DNA from: Catonia carolina
Taxonomy: Eukaryota; Arthropoda; Insecta; Hemiptera; Achilidae
Length of the DNA stretch: 64,000 nucleotides
Reading direction: 5' to 3'
Assembly: GCA_035578175.1 (NCBI GenBank)
Contig: JAQMRL010000008.1
Location: 11,466,963-11,530,962 of the forward strand
Position 1 is the stretch's first letter. Every line of letters starts with the position of its first letter. Position numbers and translations under genes: made by a program. The notes under the pieces were generated by a model. The model did not search any database and was not told the origin of the DNA. It saw only the letters and a list, made by a program, of their open reading frames with translations. Positions 18,101 through 27,600 of this stretch are shown one piece after another.

Positions 18101-19038
18101 TGAACTTGACACCCACAGCATCAAGACCACTTCAAATAATTCATGTAGATAGCGTAACACTAGATAAACAAAAATTTTTGACAATCATTGATAGTTTTTC
18201 CAGATACGCTCAAGTATACTCGATAGCCGGTGCACAAGCAATTGAGATCGTAAACAAACTGTTAAATTATTTCACTCACCATGGAATACCTGAAACGATA
18301 GTCTCAGATAACGGAACAGAATTTAATAATAGTTTAGTTAAGGAATTCATGCAAATTTATAAGATTAAATTACATTTTACAAGTACACAGCACCCACCAT
18401 CCAATGGAATAACAGAAAGATTTCATTCGACATTAATAGAACATATTCGACTAATAAACAATCAACCTGAATTTAAAAATCAAACTATCGAAAATAAAGT
18501 AAAATTTGCAACGTTAGCGTACAATAACAGTATACATTCTGTAACAAAATTAACACCGTTTGAAGTTTTATATGGACACATTAACACAAATTCACTCTTA
18601 GACATAGATATTGATAGGCAAGTAGTAAACGACTTTATTAGTAATCATAGGGAGAAAACACAAAAATTGTACGAAATTATTAAAGATGTTAACCACCTGA
18701 CCAAAGAAAATATCATAAATCAACGAAATACTGGAAGAGAACAATTACCTGAAATCCCAGCCGAAGTTTATGTTAGGAACATGCAAAAACAGAGCAAGAC
18801 CAAAAATAAATACAACAAGGAAAAGATTACATCGATCAATGAGCGACTAAAAACCGCAAAAATTGAAGAAAGGCACCATAATACCAAAGGAAAGATCCAC
18901 CTGTCAAAAGTTAAGAGGCCTAGAAAAATTAAGGTAATTAAAGGGAGATCCCAACCCCAAAATACTAATCCTGTTTTTTACCCTGTTCCAGGTCAATCCT
19001 ATTCCTCAGTGGAGTCACTTGCGGAACTGAACAAATAA
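15118..19038 (+). CDS. pol: Errantivirus pol polyprotein: protease, RT, RNase H, integrase, 1306 aa
   Basis: Domains in order: aspartic protease (LIDTGSTRSFV near residues 23-33), reverse transcriptase (VIDFRGLN, LDLASGFHQ and catalytic YLDDII near 462), RNase H (TTDASNFAIGAVLSQ near 610), and integrase with a HHCC zinc region (HIGKNNHRG ... CETC near 943-980) and DDE core (HVDSV, SDNGTEF, GITERF). Length and order match Ty3/gypsy elements. No stop or frameshift is visible, so the enzyme could be functional. The end overlaps the open frame of env. Confidence 0.95.
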   Translation: MNLQDEKNELPYFIDPATNFRILIDTGSTRSFVKKLIGTEVYKTSLTKDPFQVTTAHGNSKENFSCRIALFGKFKSKFYLFDFHQDFDLLLGLDIIRNLQINLDFVNNKLIFKGKEIPIFYFNTEYKENVQLDKSPKQTERTSVRQREIVSFNIEGRTKRFIKLNVKNIVNGNGVLRYRNISGLEIPESIVHVRDGIALCPILNPTLDDKKVTIKESITLENLNNYYCLTNDDLKSGKYNANFNMINHQPKQLDFSKIRTDHMNQEEKIAIINLIKNYEDIFHTEGSNLTFTDKTKHIIRTTDEIPVYTRNYRYPEIYKEEVNRQIKDMLDQKIIQHSRSPWNSPIWIVPKKPDASGKKKFRLVIDFRGLNSKTIDDKFPLPNINDILDKLGRAQYFTTLDLASGFHQVEMDPDSVEKTAFSTDTGHYEFLRMPFGLKNSPPTFQRIMNNILRGIQNEKCLVYLDDIIVYSTSLAEHIVRLKEVFERLRNANFKIQLDKTEFLRKEVAYLGHLVTAEGVKPDPKKVEAVKRYPIPKTTKEIKAFLGLLGYYRKFIKNFASITKPMTKCLRKGVKIDINNPQYVNCFEICKNVLSNEPLLQYPDFQKEFHLTTDASNFAIGAVLSQTKNGLDLPIAYASRTLNDSETRYSTIEKELLAIVWATKYFRPYLYGRKFKIFSDHKPLQWLFSIKEPNSKLLRWRLKLEEFDYEIVYKKGKRNLNADALSRIQLLNMNKNNSQNTGENIEISNNDDLQNLIEESVNLYFPELDDSQSMVANLDINEDLSSELIDAALKENLENIDAEDEEQEDSNQTIHSNYEGNTITKIPILEEPVNYGKHQVILSLVKYNPRKPKIKKLFNNSKTRLTVEISENNLESDVISFVKEYLVPNIKYHLYFEQSFYEKFTAIVAKYFKTSQLELVRCTNKILDITDEEELKEIINNYHIGKNNHRGIQETYEQIKRKYYWPNLKSHIQNYINKCETCLKTKYDRTPLKLELNLTPTASRPLQIIHVDSVTLDKQKFLTIIDSFSRYAQVYSIAGAQAIEIVNKLLNYFTHHGIPETIVSDNGTEFNNSLVKEFMQIYKIKLHFTSTQHPPSNGITERFHSTLIEHIRLINNQPEFKNQTIENKVKFATLAYNNSIHSVTKLTPFEVLYGHINTNSLLDIDIDRQVVNDFISNHREKTQKLYEIIKDVNHLTKENIINQRNTGREQLPEIPAEVYVRNMQKQSKTKNKYNKEKITSINERLKTAKIEERHHNTKGKIHLSKVKRPRKIKVIKGRSQPQNTNPVFYPVPGQSYSSVESLAELNK

Positions 19039-19169
19039 AAAATATTACTTTTAATCAAGGAGTAATACCAATAGATTTAGGTTTAGCTAAGTTACAATTT
19101 TCATATCATAATTTTATACATTATTATAGTTTAAGTGAAATATTTAATCAAATAGAAAAATTTGATCAT

Positions 19170-20702
19170 TTGTATAAAAATGTAACAGATAGTTTTAATA
19201 TTAATTATAATGTTAGCGGAAACAATGAATATGTTACCGAAAACAGTAATAAACATAGAGATGTTATTAATTATATGAAATTTATTAATCATACAAACTC
19301 AGTTATTAACGAAAAATTAGAAATAATAAATATTGATAGTAATAATATTGATAATAACAATGCAAGAAAAAAGAGAGGCCTAATAAATGGGCTAGGCTCA
19401 GTTATTAAATTTATTACCGGAAACCTCGATGGATACGATGGTGAAAGGTATGATAAAATGATTAAACATATTAAAAATAATCAACAAAATATTAAAAATC
19501 AAATAGAGAACCAATATTCAATGAATATGAATGTTATGTTAGAATTTAATGAAACATTAGGTATAGTAGAAAATAATTTTAATGAATTAAGAGATAAATT
19601 AAATATAATAAATAATAATGTTAAGGATTACGTAGAATTAGAAAAGTTTAGAAACTTATTAAATCAGCTAAATATTTTATATAATATTATGTTAAACTTG
19701 GTAAATGACATAGAAAATTCATTGACCTTTTGTAAACTAGGTGTAATGCATCCTAGTATTATATCAACAAAAGAATTGTATAACGAGATAAAGAAAATTT
19801 CTAAGTATTATAATAATCAACTGCCGTTAGAACCAGATGTTAAAAATATGTGGGAGTTTGAAAAAATAATAGAAGTAAGTTGTAACATTAATAATAATAA
19901 TATTGTGTATTTTATGAAAATGCCATTAGTAAAAGAAACTGTTTTTAACTTATATATGCTGTATTCAGTGCCATCAAAATATGAAGTAAATTTTGTGACC
20001 ATCTTACCAAAAATTAGATATTTATTAAAATCAAACTCAGTAGATAGCAAAACAAAAGTTTTAGGTTTAAGCAATTATTGTAAAAATAAAATTAAATCAA
20101 AATATCTATGCTCATCAGAAAATTTAGTGAACGACGATTTAAATTGTGAAAGTGCGATTATCAGCTCAGGAACAACCACAAACTGTAAATACACAGCCTT
20201 AGAAATAAATGAAAATATAATTAAATGGGTTCCAGAAATGTCTCAATATTTGGCAATACTACCAAACAAAGAAACATTAAAATTTGAAAATTCTAGGGAA
20301 ACACTGTCCAAAACACTTCAAGGAATTTATTTGTTAAATCCAAATAATAATCAAATTATTTACAAAAACAAAATACTTCAGCATTCATCCGAAATAAAAG
20401 GACATCCAAAACTCTTGGATACTAGCGAATTAGACCTTCATGTAGAACAAGAACCTGAACTCTCCATAAATATTAAACACTTAGAATTGGACAAAATCAA
20501 TTTAAATAGAGTTTCTACAATCACACAAAGAACTGTAATTCTTACAGATAAAATTAGTATATGGACAATAGTTTTATATGTCTTATCAATTGTTTTTATT
20601 TGTTATTTTGTGTATCACAAATTATTTAGGAAAACTTCACCCGAATTCGGTGGTCCGAATCCCCCGGAAGTTTTATTTAGGGGTGGAGGAGTTATAGAAT
20701 AA
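19170..20702 (+). CDS. env: Errantivirus envelope-like glycoprotein (frame open, start uncertain)
   Basis: Features fit insect errantivirus Env: a basic cleavage site (RKKRG) about 70 residues in, followed at once by a Gly-rich fusion-peptide-like stretch; an ectodomain with several Asn-x-Ser/Thr sites; and one C-terminal membrane segment (near residues 465-485) with a short tail. The first in-frame codon at 19170 is TTG, and the frame is open further upstream across the end of pol. In this group Env is made from a spliced RNA, so the true start probably comes from an upstream leader exon. The stop codon falls inside the 3' LTR. Unbroken Env suggests the element may have been infectious recently. 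Confidence 0.85.
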   Translation: MYKNVTDSFNINYNVSGNNEYVTENSNKHRDVINYMKFINHTNSVINEKLEIINIDSNNIDNNNARKKRGLINGLGSVIKFITGNLDGYDGERYDKMIKHIKNNQQNIKNQIENQYSMNMNVMLEFNETLGIVENNFNELRDKLNIINNNVKDYVELEKFRNLLNQLNILYNIMLNLVNDIENSLTFCKLGVMHPSIISTKELYNEIKKISKYYNNQLPLEPDVKNMWEFEKIIEVSCNINNNNIVYFMKMPLVKETVFNLYMLYSVPSKYEVNFVTILPKIRYLLKSNSVDSKTKVLGLSNYCKNKIKSKYLCSSENLVNDDLNCESAIISSGTTTNCKYTALEINENIIKWVPEMSQYLAILPNKETLKFENSRETLSKTLQGIYLLNPNNNQIIYKNKILQHSSEIKGHPKLLDTSELDLHVEQEPELSINIKHLELDKINLNRVSTITQRTVILTDKISIWTIVLYVLSIVFICYFVYHKLFRKTSPEFGGPNPPEVLFRGGGVIE

Positions 20703-20929
20703 GATACTAGTGTAAGTTGATAGTTTAGGCTTTAGTTCTAAGAATTCTTTATTATAATTTTCTTAATGTTAATAGAACAATAGTTTAGTCTTGTACTCAA
20801 CCGCATACAATGAACATGTATGTTTTCTTTACAGTGTATATGTAAAAGTCTTAGTTCGATTCCCATGTATGTGGAATTAAATAAAATTGTTTTTTTAAAA
20901 AGTGTCTTGATTGTTTTCGAGACCTAACT
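20690..20929 (+). repeat. 3' LTR of errantivirus
   Basis: 240 bp, same ends and apparently same sequence as the 5' LTR. Followed directly by the TGAA target duplication. Confidence 0.95.
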
Positions 20930-21150
20930 TGAATAAATTACCCCAATTTTTAAAATGTTGTGAGGATTTGAATTCCTTTAAAAGGAATCTGAAAAATTAC
21001 TTTATCGGTGAAACTTTTTATAGCGTACAAGAATTTCTTTCTTGATAGTAGTGTAGTGATACATTGTGTAATTCTTATATTATATTTCAGGTGTTATAGC
21101 TGACATGTCCTATACTCCTCCTGGAGTCTCCAGGGCGAAAAAAAAAATCT
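20930..21150 (+). pseudogene. LINE RT fragment, right half, and LINE 3' tail
   Basis: Continues the frame of 13121-13476 for about 35 codons to a stop near 21044. It then has a 3' UTR ending in a short hairpin (ctcctcctggagtctccagg near 21115) and an A-run near 21140. The same tail motif (gacatgtcctatactcc) ends the related copy near 47817, so it marks the LINE 3' end. Confidence 0.75.
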
Positions 21151-21165
21151 TATCATTAGAACTAT

Positions 21166-21690
21166 TGTTGTTTAGGTCATCAGCCTAAACAGTACATATC
21201 CATGTTAGGTATCCATGTTGTATCCATGTTTAGGTGGTTTGAATCTGTAGAGTTTTACTAAGTGAAACGAGGAGTGAGGTGGTTACTATGCCTTCCTCAC
21301 TCAGTTGAAAGAATACATGCTTATCAGCATGCCAAGCTCTCTTAAAAGCACATATTTTCCACTCTGCACATGACCACTTCACTTTATTCTCCACAGGGTC
21401 TGACTGTATAATGAAATTCATTACTTTCAGAGGAAATAAGACACTAGTCATATTTTATCTCCTCTGAGAGTAATTAATTTCATTATACAGCCACCCTGTA
21501 GTGAATGAAGTGAAAGTGTCATTTGCAGGGTGGAAAGTAGATGCTTATTAGAGGGCCTGGCATGCTGATAAGCATACTTTTCAACTCAGTGAGGAAGGCC
21601 AGGAAAACCACTTCATACCTCGTTTTACTTGGTAAAGCCTCTAGAGGTTTAAACAAGCCTTTCAGCTATTGACCTGAACAACAACATGTA
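21166..21690. repeat. Two SINE-B copies head to head
   Basis: SINE-B is a family of about 400 bp whose 3' end reads aggttcaaaccagcctttcg, then gctgatgacctaaacaac and (AAC)n. Here 21166-21450 is a minus-strand copy and 21451-21690 a plus-strand copy, meeting at their truncated 5' ends. Other copies: 26535-26940, 26970-27325, 30637-31020, 34729-35115, 52756-53155 and 57915-58300. The body is not clearly tRNA-derived, and it may be the tail of an unseen LINE. Confidence 0.7.
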
Positions 21691-21699
21691 GTAGGTATT

Positions 21700-22080
21700 T
21701 ATTCAAGAATCCAGAATCCAGGTCGAAAGGGCTAAGAAGCCCTATGTTGGCGACATCGTGTTAAGAAACACCTGGTCGCTCGTTGAAAAAAATTACGAAG
21801 CTAATGCAACCTCAGGGAAATTCAGGGGAATTTTATTAGATTAATTTAAGGTAAATTGGATTCGGGTTCAGTAAGAATGGGTAGTCTTACGTACTTGAGG
21901 ACAATAGTTATTAAAATGGAGTGAATTAAAAATTTATAGGGCTGTGGCAATTTAGTAAAATTTGTAAGACGGGTTATTTTATATATATTTTTAATATATT
22001 TATTGAATCTATTATTTTTTTAGACTTTATAATTAATCGGTTATGACGTCATAAAACGGTTGTTTTTCACAATATTGATT
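21700..22080. other. Intergenic, nothing recognised
   Basis: AT-rich, no coding frame or repeat that I can name. Confidence 0.35.
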
Positions 22081-22089
22081 GACAGTTCT

Positions 22090-22480
22090 TTTTGAATTGA
22101 AATATTGGCTAACGATAAAAATCTCTCTTGGCTTATAGTATTTCTTGATTATGTTTTTATTCTTTTAAGACATGAAAAGCTTCTTTCATACAAACACTTG
22201 TAGATGGAATCGTTAAAACAAGCGAAAGTAATTTGAAGGCTTCGGTAAAAATGTCCTTGTTTTCATGAAGTTCTTGAAAAACCTCTCGCATTGTTTCAGT
22301 TTGGTAATGTTGGAATAAATCAGGCTTAGTTTGTTACGAAGGCGCTGTAATTTTGTAAATATGAGTGGATAAAATGACTGTAAATTTTGCAAAGCTTCAG
22401 AAGGAAAACTTGATTTATATTGTTCAAGTTTCGACAAGGCAAAGAATTTAATTTTTTCAGTCCTGAGATCTATCAAACAT
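22090..22480 (-). pseudogene. hAT-type transposase C-terminal fragment
   Basis: The minus strand encodes FPSEALQNLQSFYPLIF and NKLSLIYSNI, then after a frame change LLSLVLTIPSTSVCMKEAF and LKE. This is the hAT dimerisation region as found in ZMYM1-like transposon proteins (usual pattern TIPxTSxxxERxFSxLK). It has stops and a frameshift and no N-terminal part. Confidence 0.65.
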
Positions 22481-22904
22481 TTTCATTTAAATATGGTCTA
22501 AAATTTCAAAAAAATGCAATCATTATTTTCTTTTAATTTGCTCTTAGTCAAAATTAGCCTCTTTCCTTTTAATGATCGTTTCTACATTGAATTCTGTCAG
22601 TTCAATAGTTTTATTAAATAAAATGTTAAAGAACTGTTCCGTTCTTCTTCCTTATAATAATTTAGCAAGTTTTTTCACCTGTGATATGAAATAAGTTAAA
22701 TCTGATGATTATTTTAAACGATGTCATATAAAATATCGGCGGACAAAAAATTTTATTAAAAATAAAACATGATAAATTAAAAAACGGCTTTTATCGTGCT
22801 GCGCCAACACCACAAATACAAAACAACTAATGTACACATAGACAGGTGTAGAAAACTTGGTCAACCCTTGTTAATCTCTTCACCATTAAGGATAGGGTGA
22901 GGAG

Positions 22905-23235
22905 AGCTAGGAGTTCTTATTTGATATTAATGTCACCGTAGTCATGGCAACCCGCTCGCACTGGAAGTGAAGCATAGGCCACCCATCTAACTCTTCACTT
23001 GGGCATTTATTACGTACAATAAGACCATTACAGGGACTAATTATTAAAACATTAGAAAGCACTCTAAGCAGATATAATAATTTTATGTACTCTTTGACAC
23101 GCCACTTTTCTTCATTTATTATAAAATAAAAACTCATTATAACAGAAATTATAGTTATTTTGTGAGAGAAATACATTTTGATACTATCCAAAAAGTAGGT
23201 GAAGAGGCTCTTCACCTACTTCACCTGAATAGCTG
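22905..23235. repeat. MITE-like repeat (GGTGAAGAG family), partial
   Basis: Shares 300 bp with 24910-25225 (actcttcacttgggcatt, attagaaagc-ctctaagcag) and ends with the perfect palindrome ggtgaagaggctcttcacc near 23205. The left end is truncated. Confidence 0.6.
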
Positions 23236-23374
23236 CAGCTCTATTTAAATACTTTGACATTTCCACTCTCTAAGAATGGACCCAAGAAGGAAGGAAAACA
23301 GAACAAATTGAGACAAACCAAAACATCAATAAGGTAACTCAGTAGTGGGTTAAATAAATCACAAAAAATACATG

Positions 23375-24062
23375 ACTTTCTCTTACCAATTTAAATAATG
23401 GTAAATATAACCTATGGTTAATCATGAATGAATGACCCAAAATTAAAATCAATCTTGGTAGAACTTAAAAATTTGTAAAATCACTAATTAACACTAAAAT
23501 AAGGTCTGTGGTAAACAATATTATCGAAATAGAAGTTGTAGATTTTTTAAATTTTCTATAACTTTTATTATACACTTTTGTTGTTAAATGCTTACTAAAG
23601 CCCCAATCTTTAAAAATATCCCGCTTTTTACCGATTTCGATGAGAAAATTACTGAAAATAACTAATTGACACTAAACTATGCGTTGTAGAAAAAACCCCT
23701 TAAAATAAAAGTTGTAAGTTTTTTCATTTTCTACAACTTTAATTACACCATAAAATTTTTCCTTGAAATGTATATTAAGGCCACAACCTTAAAAAAAATA
23801 TTTTTTACTATGACAGCACAGCCTTCCTAAGAATTCCAGCAGACATTGCACTTAAGCTCCAAGTTTTAACCTTGTACGATTTCCCATTTTTTAAAAAAAA
23901 GTACTCCTACTTTGTTAACGCATACACAGATCAATCAGTAAAAACACATTTTTGGGTTACTTGAAGATGTATATTTCCGATGAAAAAATAGATCTCGAAA
24001 AATCAACATGAAAACATAACTTTTCCTTCCTATATTTCATATAGGGCAAGAGAAAGTAAACA
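23375..24062 (-). repeat. MITE-1 copy, nearly complete
   Basis: Ends read actttctcttaccaa (left) and ggcaagagaaagt (right), an inverted pair. It lacks the CA repeat of the longer copies. Confidence 0.6.
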
Positions 24063-24600
24063 TTTATAACAAGAGTAATTTTGATAATATTTATCATTAG
24101 CTTTCTTGAAGTTTCTTTACAAGAAGAATCGTTAAAATACTACACTCAAGTACAATTATAAAAACTCTTCAGAATTTTCTCATTTTATGTATATTTTCTT
24201 TGGAGAATTTTTATACGGAATATTTCCCATTTCCCGTTTAAATAGGAATTTTCAATTTTTTTTTTTATCCGAGGCGGTGAGAAACTCATGTTCACTCCCT
24301 CACGATGGGGGAAATAGTGTTGGACTCAATTGAGGCGTCCTCGTTCAGCCCCAAGGAGGCCACAACCGCCAACCAACCAAAAATCTGCCACCTGGCCACT
24401 TGATCCGACATCAGCAAAGAATCCTCCACTTCCCTTAAAACTGCTTATATAATACTACAAGGGAAGGAATTTTCAAATTGAAGAATGTTTACATTCTCGC
24501 AAGAAAAATATTCCATGATGAAATTCACAAAATCTTTCATGATCCTTGGAATATTCTGGGCCAAATCAAACTGGGTTAATACAAAATAAAAATTTCCTTT
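24063..24600. other. DNA downstream of gene B
   Basis: No gene is recognised. A short block near 24270-24440 (cgaggcggtgagaaactcat, gaggcgtcctcg) is locally GC-richer than its surroundings but has no open frame. Confidence 0.3.
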
Positions 24601-24614
24601 GGTGATAAATTTTT

Positions 24615-27600
24615 TTATTTATTATGACACTCTTCATCCCAGTCACCACGTGTTTCCATATCTTTAGTAATCTTAAGAAAATCTGTCAATGAACATGGAT
24701 CTGGACATTTTGGCATAACTAAATGTTGTGGAGTTTCCATCATACTGCTATTTGAATAAAACATCTGTAAACAAAAGAAAAAAAAATTTTTTTAAAACTT
24801 TCTCCTGCGTTTAGAAATAATGAAAAATGTAACTTATGTTTAATCATAAGTAACCAATGTAAAATAAAAAAACAACCTAAATTTAATCATGAGTGGATGA
24901 TTCTTAAACCCTATTCCCACGACACTACCAGCTAGCGTTGACTACTCTTCCCGCTCGTACTGGAAGAGTAGCAGCATCCACCCGTCAAACTCTTCACTTG
25001 GGCATTACGTACATTAAAGTCATAGCGGAGCTAATTAAAATATTAGAAAGCATTCTAAGCAGATACAATAATTTGATATACTATTTTACTCGACACTTCT
25101 TCACTTATTGTAAAACAAAACATAATTATTACTGAAATTGTACTATTTTGTGAGAGATATAAGTCTCAATAGGATCCATTAAACAGGTGAAGAGGCTCTT
25201 CACCTACTTCACCTGAATAGCCGCAGCTAATTTTAATATAAACTGCCCACAAGTCTCCAAACCTCCTGTTAAAATTACTTTGTTTTTATCATATTGTGAG
25301 GGGGTACTCAAAAGAAACTGGAATTATTTTTCAAAAGCTATTTATTTTCAATTTTTTTTACAAAACATCCTTATCCCCTTCAAAATACTCTCTATTACAA
25401 CTAATAAATTTATCCCGCCGGTGCTTCCACTGTTCGAAACATTTTTTGTAGTCATCTTTAGAAATGGCTGACAGCTCCTCCCTCGTTTTTTTCTTGATCG
25501 CTTCAATGTTGTCAAATATGTGTCTTTAATGTCCCTTTTCATGCATGGAAATAAGAAAAAATCGCACAGAGCCAGGTCAGACGAGTAAGGTGTGTGGGTC
25601 AGCGGAATCATGCCATTTTTAGTCAAAAAATCTTTCACCAAGATGGCTATATGTGTAGGTGCATTGTCATGGTGGAAGAACCAGTCTTCTGTCTGCCACA
25701 AATCAGATCTTTTTTGACGAACACTGTTGCGCAATCTTCTTAAAACTTCCAAATTGTCAGTTGACGGTCTGAGAGCACACGCTCTCGAATTTTTTAAACA
25801 TTTTCATCGATTTGGGCAGTTGATGGACGTCCAGAACGAGGTTTGTCATCAATCAACATGACACCATTTTTAAACTGAGAAAACCACTCGCATACTTGAG
25901 ATTTTCCCATAGCATCATCTTTGTAAGCTGTTTTCAACATTAAAACAGCTTCAGCAGCACTTTTATAGAGTAGAAAACAAAATTTCACAGCTACACGTTG
26001 TTCACTTAAACTTGCCACCATAAAAAACAAACAAGAACAAAACAGCGCCAGCAAAAACAATCACTGCATATGAATATTGAACTTGCAATGAGTTGCAATC
26101 ACTGCACTAAACTCGCAATGAGTTGTCCTATACACGTCTCTGCGGCAGAAATGCGTACTACACAAGCACCGCCCACGGCAATGCTATTCCGGTTACTTTT
26201 GGGTACCCCCTTGTACATGTTTAATTTAAAGATTTCTATCATTTAATTGTTATACTGATCAGTACTATAAGAAAAGCTTACTTGAACAGTGCGACGATTA
26301 AATGATTTATGGAATTCAAATATCAGCGAAGCAGCTGGTTGCACAACATCTATGTCTTCAAACCCAAAAACACTGAGTAAACCAAACATGGTGAAATCAT
26401 GACCACTATGATATAACATTTTTTCTTTAGCAGCTCCATTTATTTTTCTTTCAATCCAAGAATTGAAGTATTTTAATAACGGTCCTGAAAATATAAAGAT
26501 CACATTTCAGTAAATGCTACAACAAAGCACTTCTTGCCCATAACAGACAGGTGGAGTGTCAAATTATTTACACTCGATCTGTTAGTTGCAGGGCTAAAAT
26601 AAATAGTTCTGTTTCTTATCACATGGTCAGCCAATTAAATGACTGAATCATCTAAGAACAGAAGAGGTAGAGGAGTAAAAGACACTAATCAGAGTTATCT
26701 CGTCTGAAAGTAATGGATTTCATTATACAGCCAGACCCTGTGGTGAATGAAGTGAAAGTGTCATTTGCAGAGTGGAAAATATATGCTTTTCAGAGGGCCT
26801 GGCATGCTGATAAGTGTACTTTTCCACTCAGTGAGGAAGGCAATGGTAAACCACCTCACTCCTCGATTTACTTAGTAAAACCTCTACAGGTTCAAACCAG
26901 CCTTTTGGCTGATGACCTTAACAACAACAACAAAGCACTTTATTGAAAAAGCAAAGCATAAGCTAAAAATGTTGTTTAGGTCATCAGCTGAAAGGCTGGT
27001 TTGAACCTCTAGAAGCTTTACTAGGTAAATTAGGAGTGAAGTGGTTTACCAAAGCCTTGAGTGAAGAAGTATGCTTATCAGCATGCCAGACCCTCTGAAA
27101 AGCATCTACTTTTTGCAAAATGACACCTTCACTTCATTCACCCCAGGGTCTGGCTGTAGACTCATTACTCTGAGAGGAGATACCTGTGACAAGTGTCTTT
27201 TACACCTCTACCTGTTAATAATTGGCTGACCATGTGATAAGAAACAGATTTTGTATATCTTTTGTAGCCTGGAACTAGCAGATCAAGTGCAAATAATTTA
27301 ACACTCCACCTGCTTGTCATAGGTTAAAGCTAAAGACAGTCGATCTCAAATTACAAATAAATAACAGACAGGATAATTTTCAAAAGGACCAGTAAATAAA
27401 GGGATGGATGTTTATAAAAATTATCGAAACAATAAAAATAAATTCAATTGAATCTATAATACGATGACAAAAATTGATATTGGAATAATTACTATAAAAG
27501 TAACAATATAATGCTTGAGAAGTACTTCAACAACAGAGTACTATGGGAAGCAGTGCACAAAAAAATGACAATACATTGACTTCCAGATTTTTAGCCTATT

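Larger units (their letters stand above)
13477..20929 (+). mobile_element. Complete errantivirus-type (Ty3/gypsy) element with gag, pol and env
   Basis: 7453 bp flanked by TGAA (13473-13476 and 20930-20933). The two 240-bp LTRs start AGTTA and end TAACT, as in Gypsy-group errantiviruses, and look identical. A primer site complementary to a tRNA-Ser 3' end follows the 5' LTR; a purine tract (AGGGGTGGAGG) precedes the 3' LTR. All three genes are uninterrupted. Identical LTRs and open frames point to a recent insertion. It sits in a LINE relic just upstream of gene A. Confidence 0.95.

Noticed and set aside
22907..23215. 102-codon minus-strand frame
   Set aside because: It lies wholly in the GGTGAAGAG repeat family and is not preserved in sister copies.
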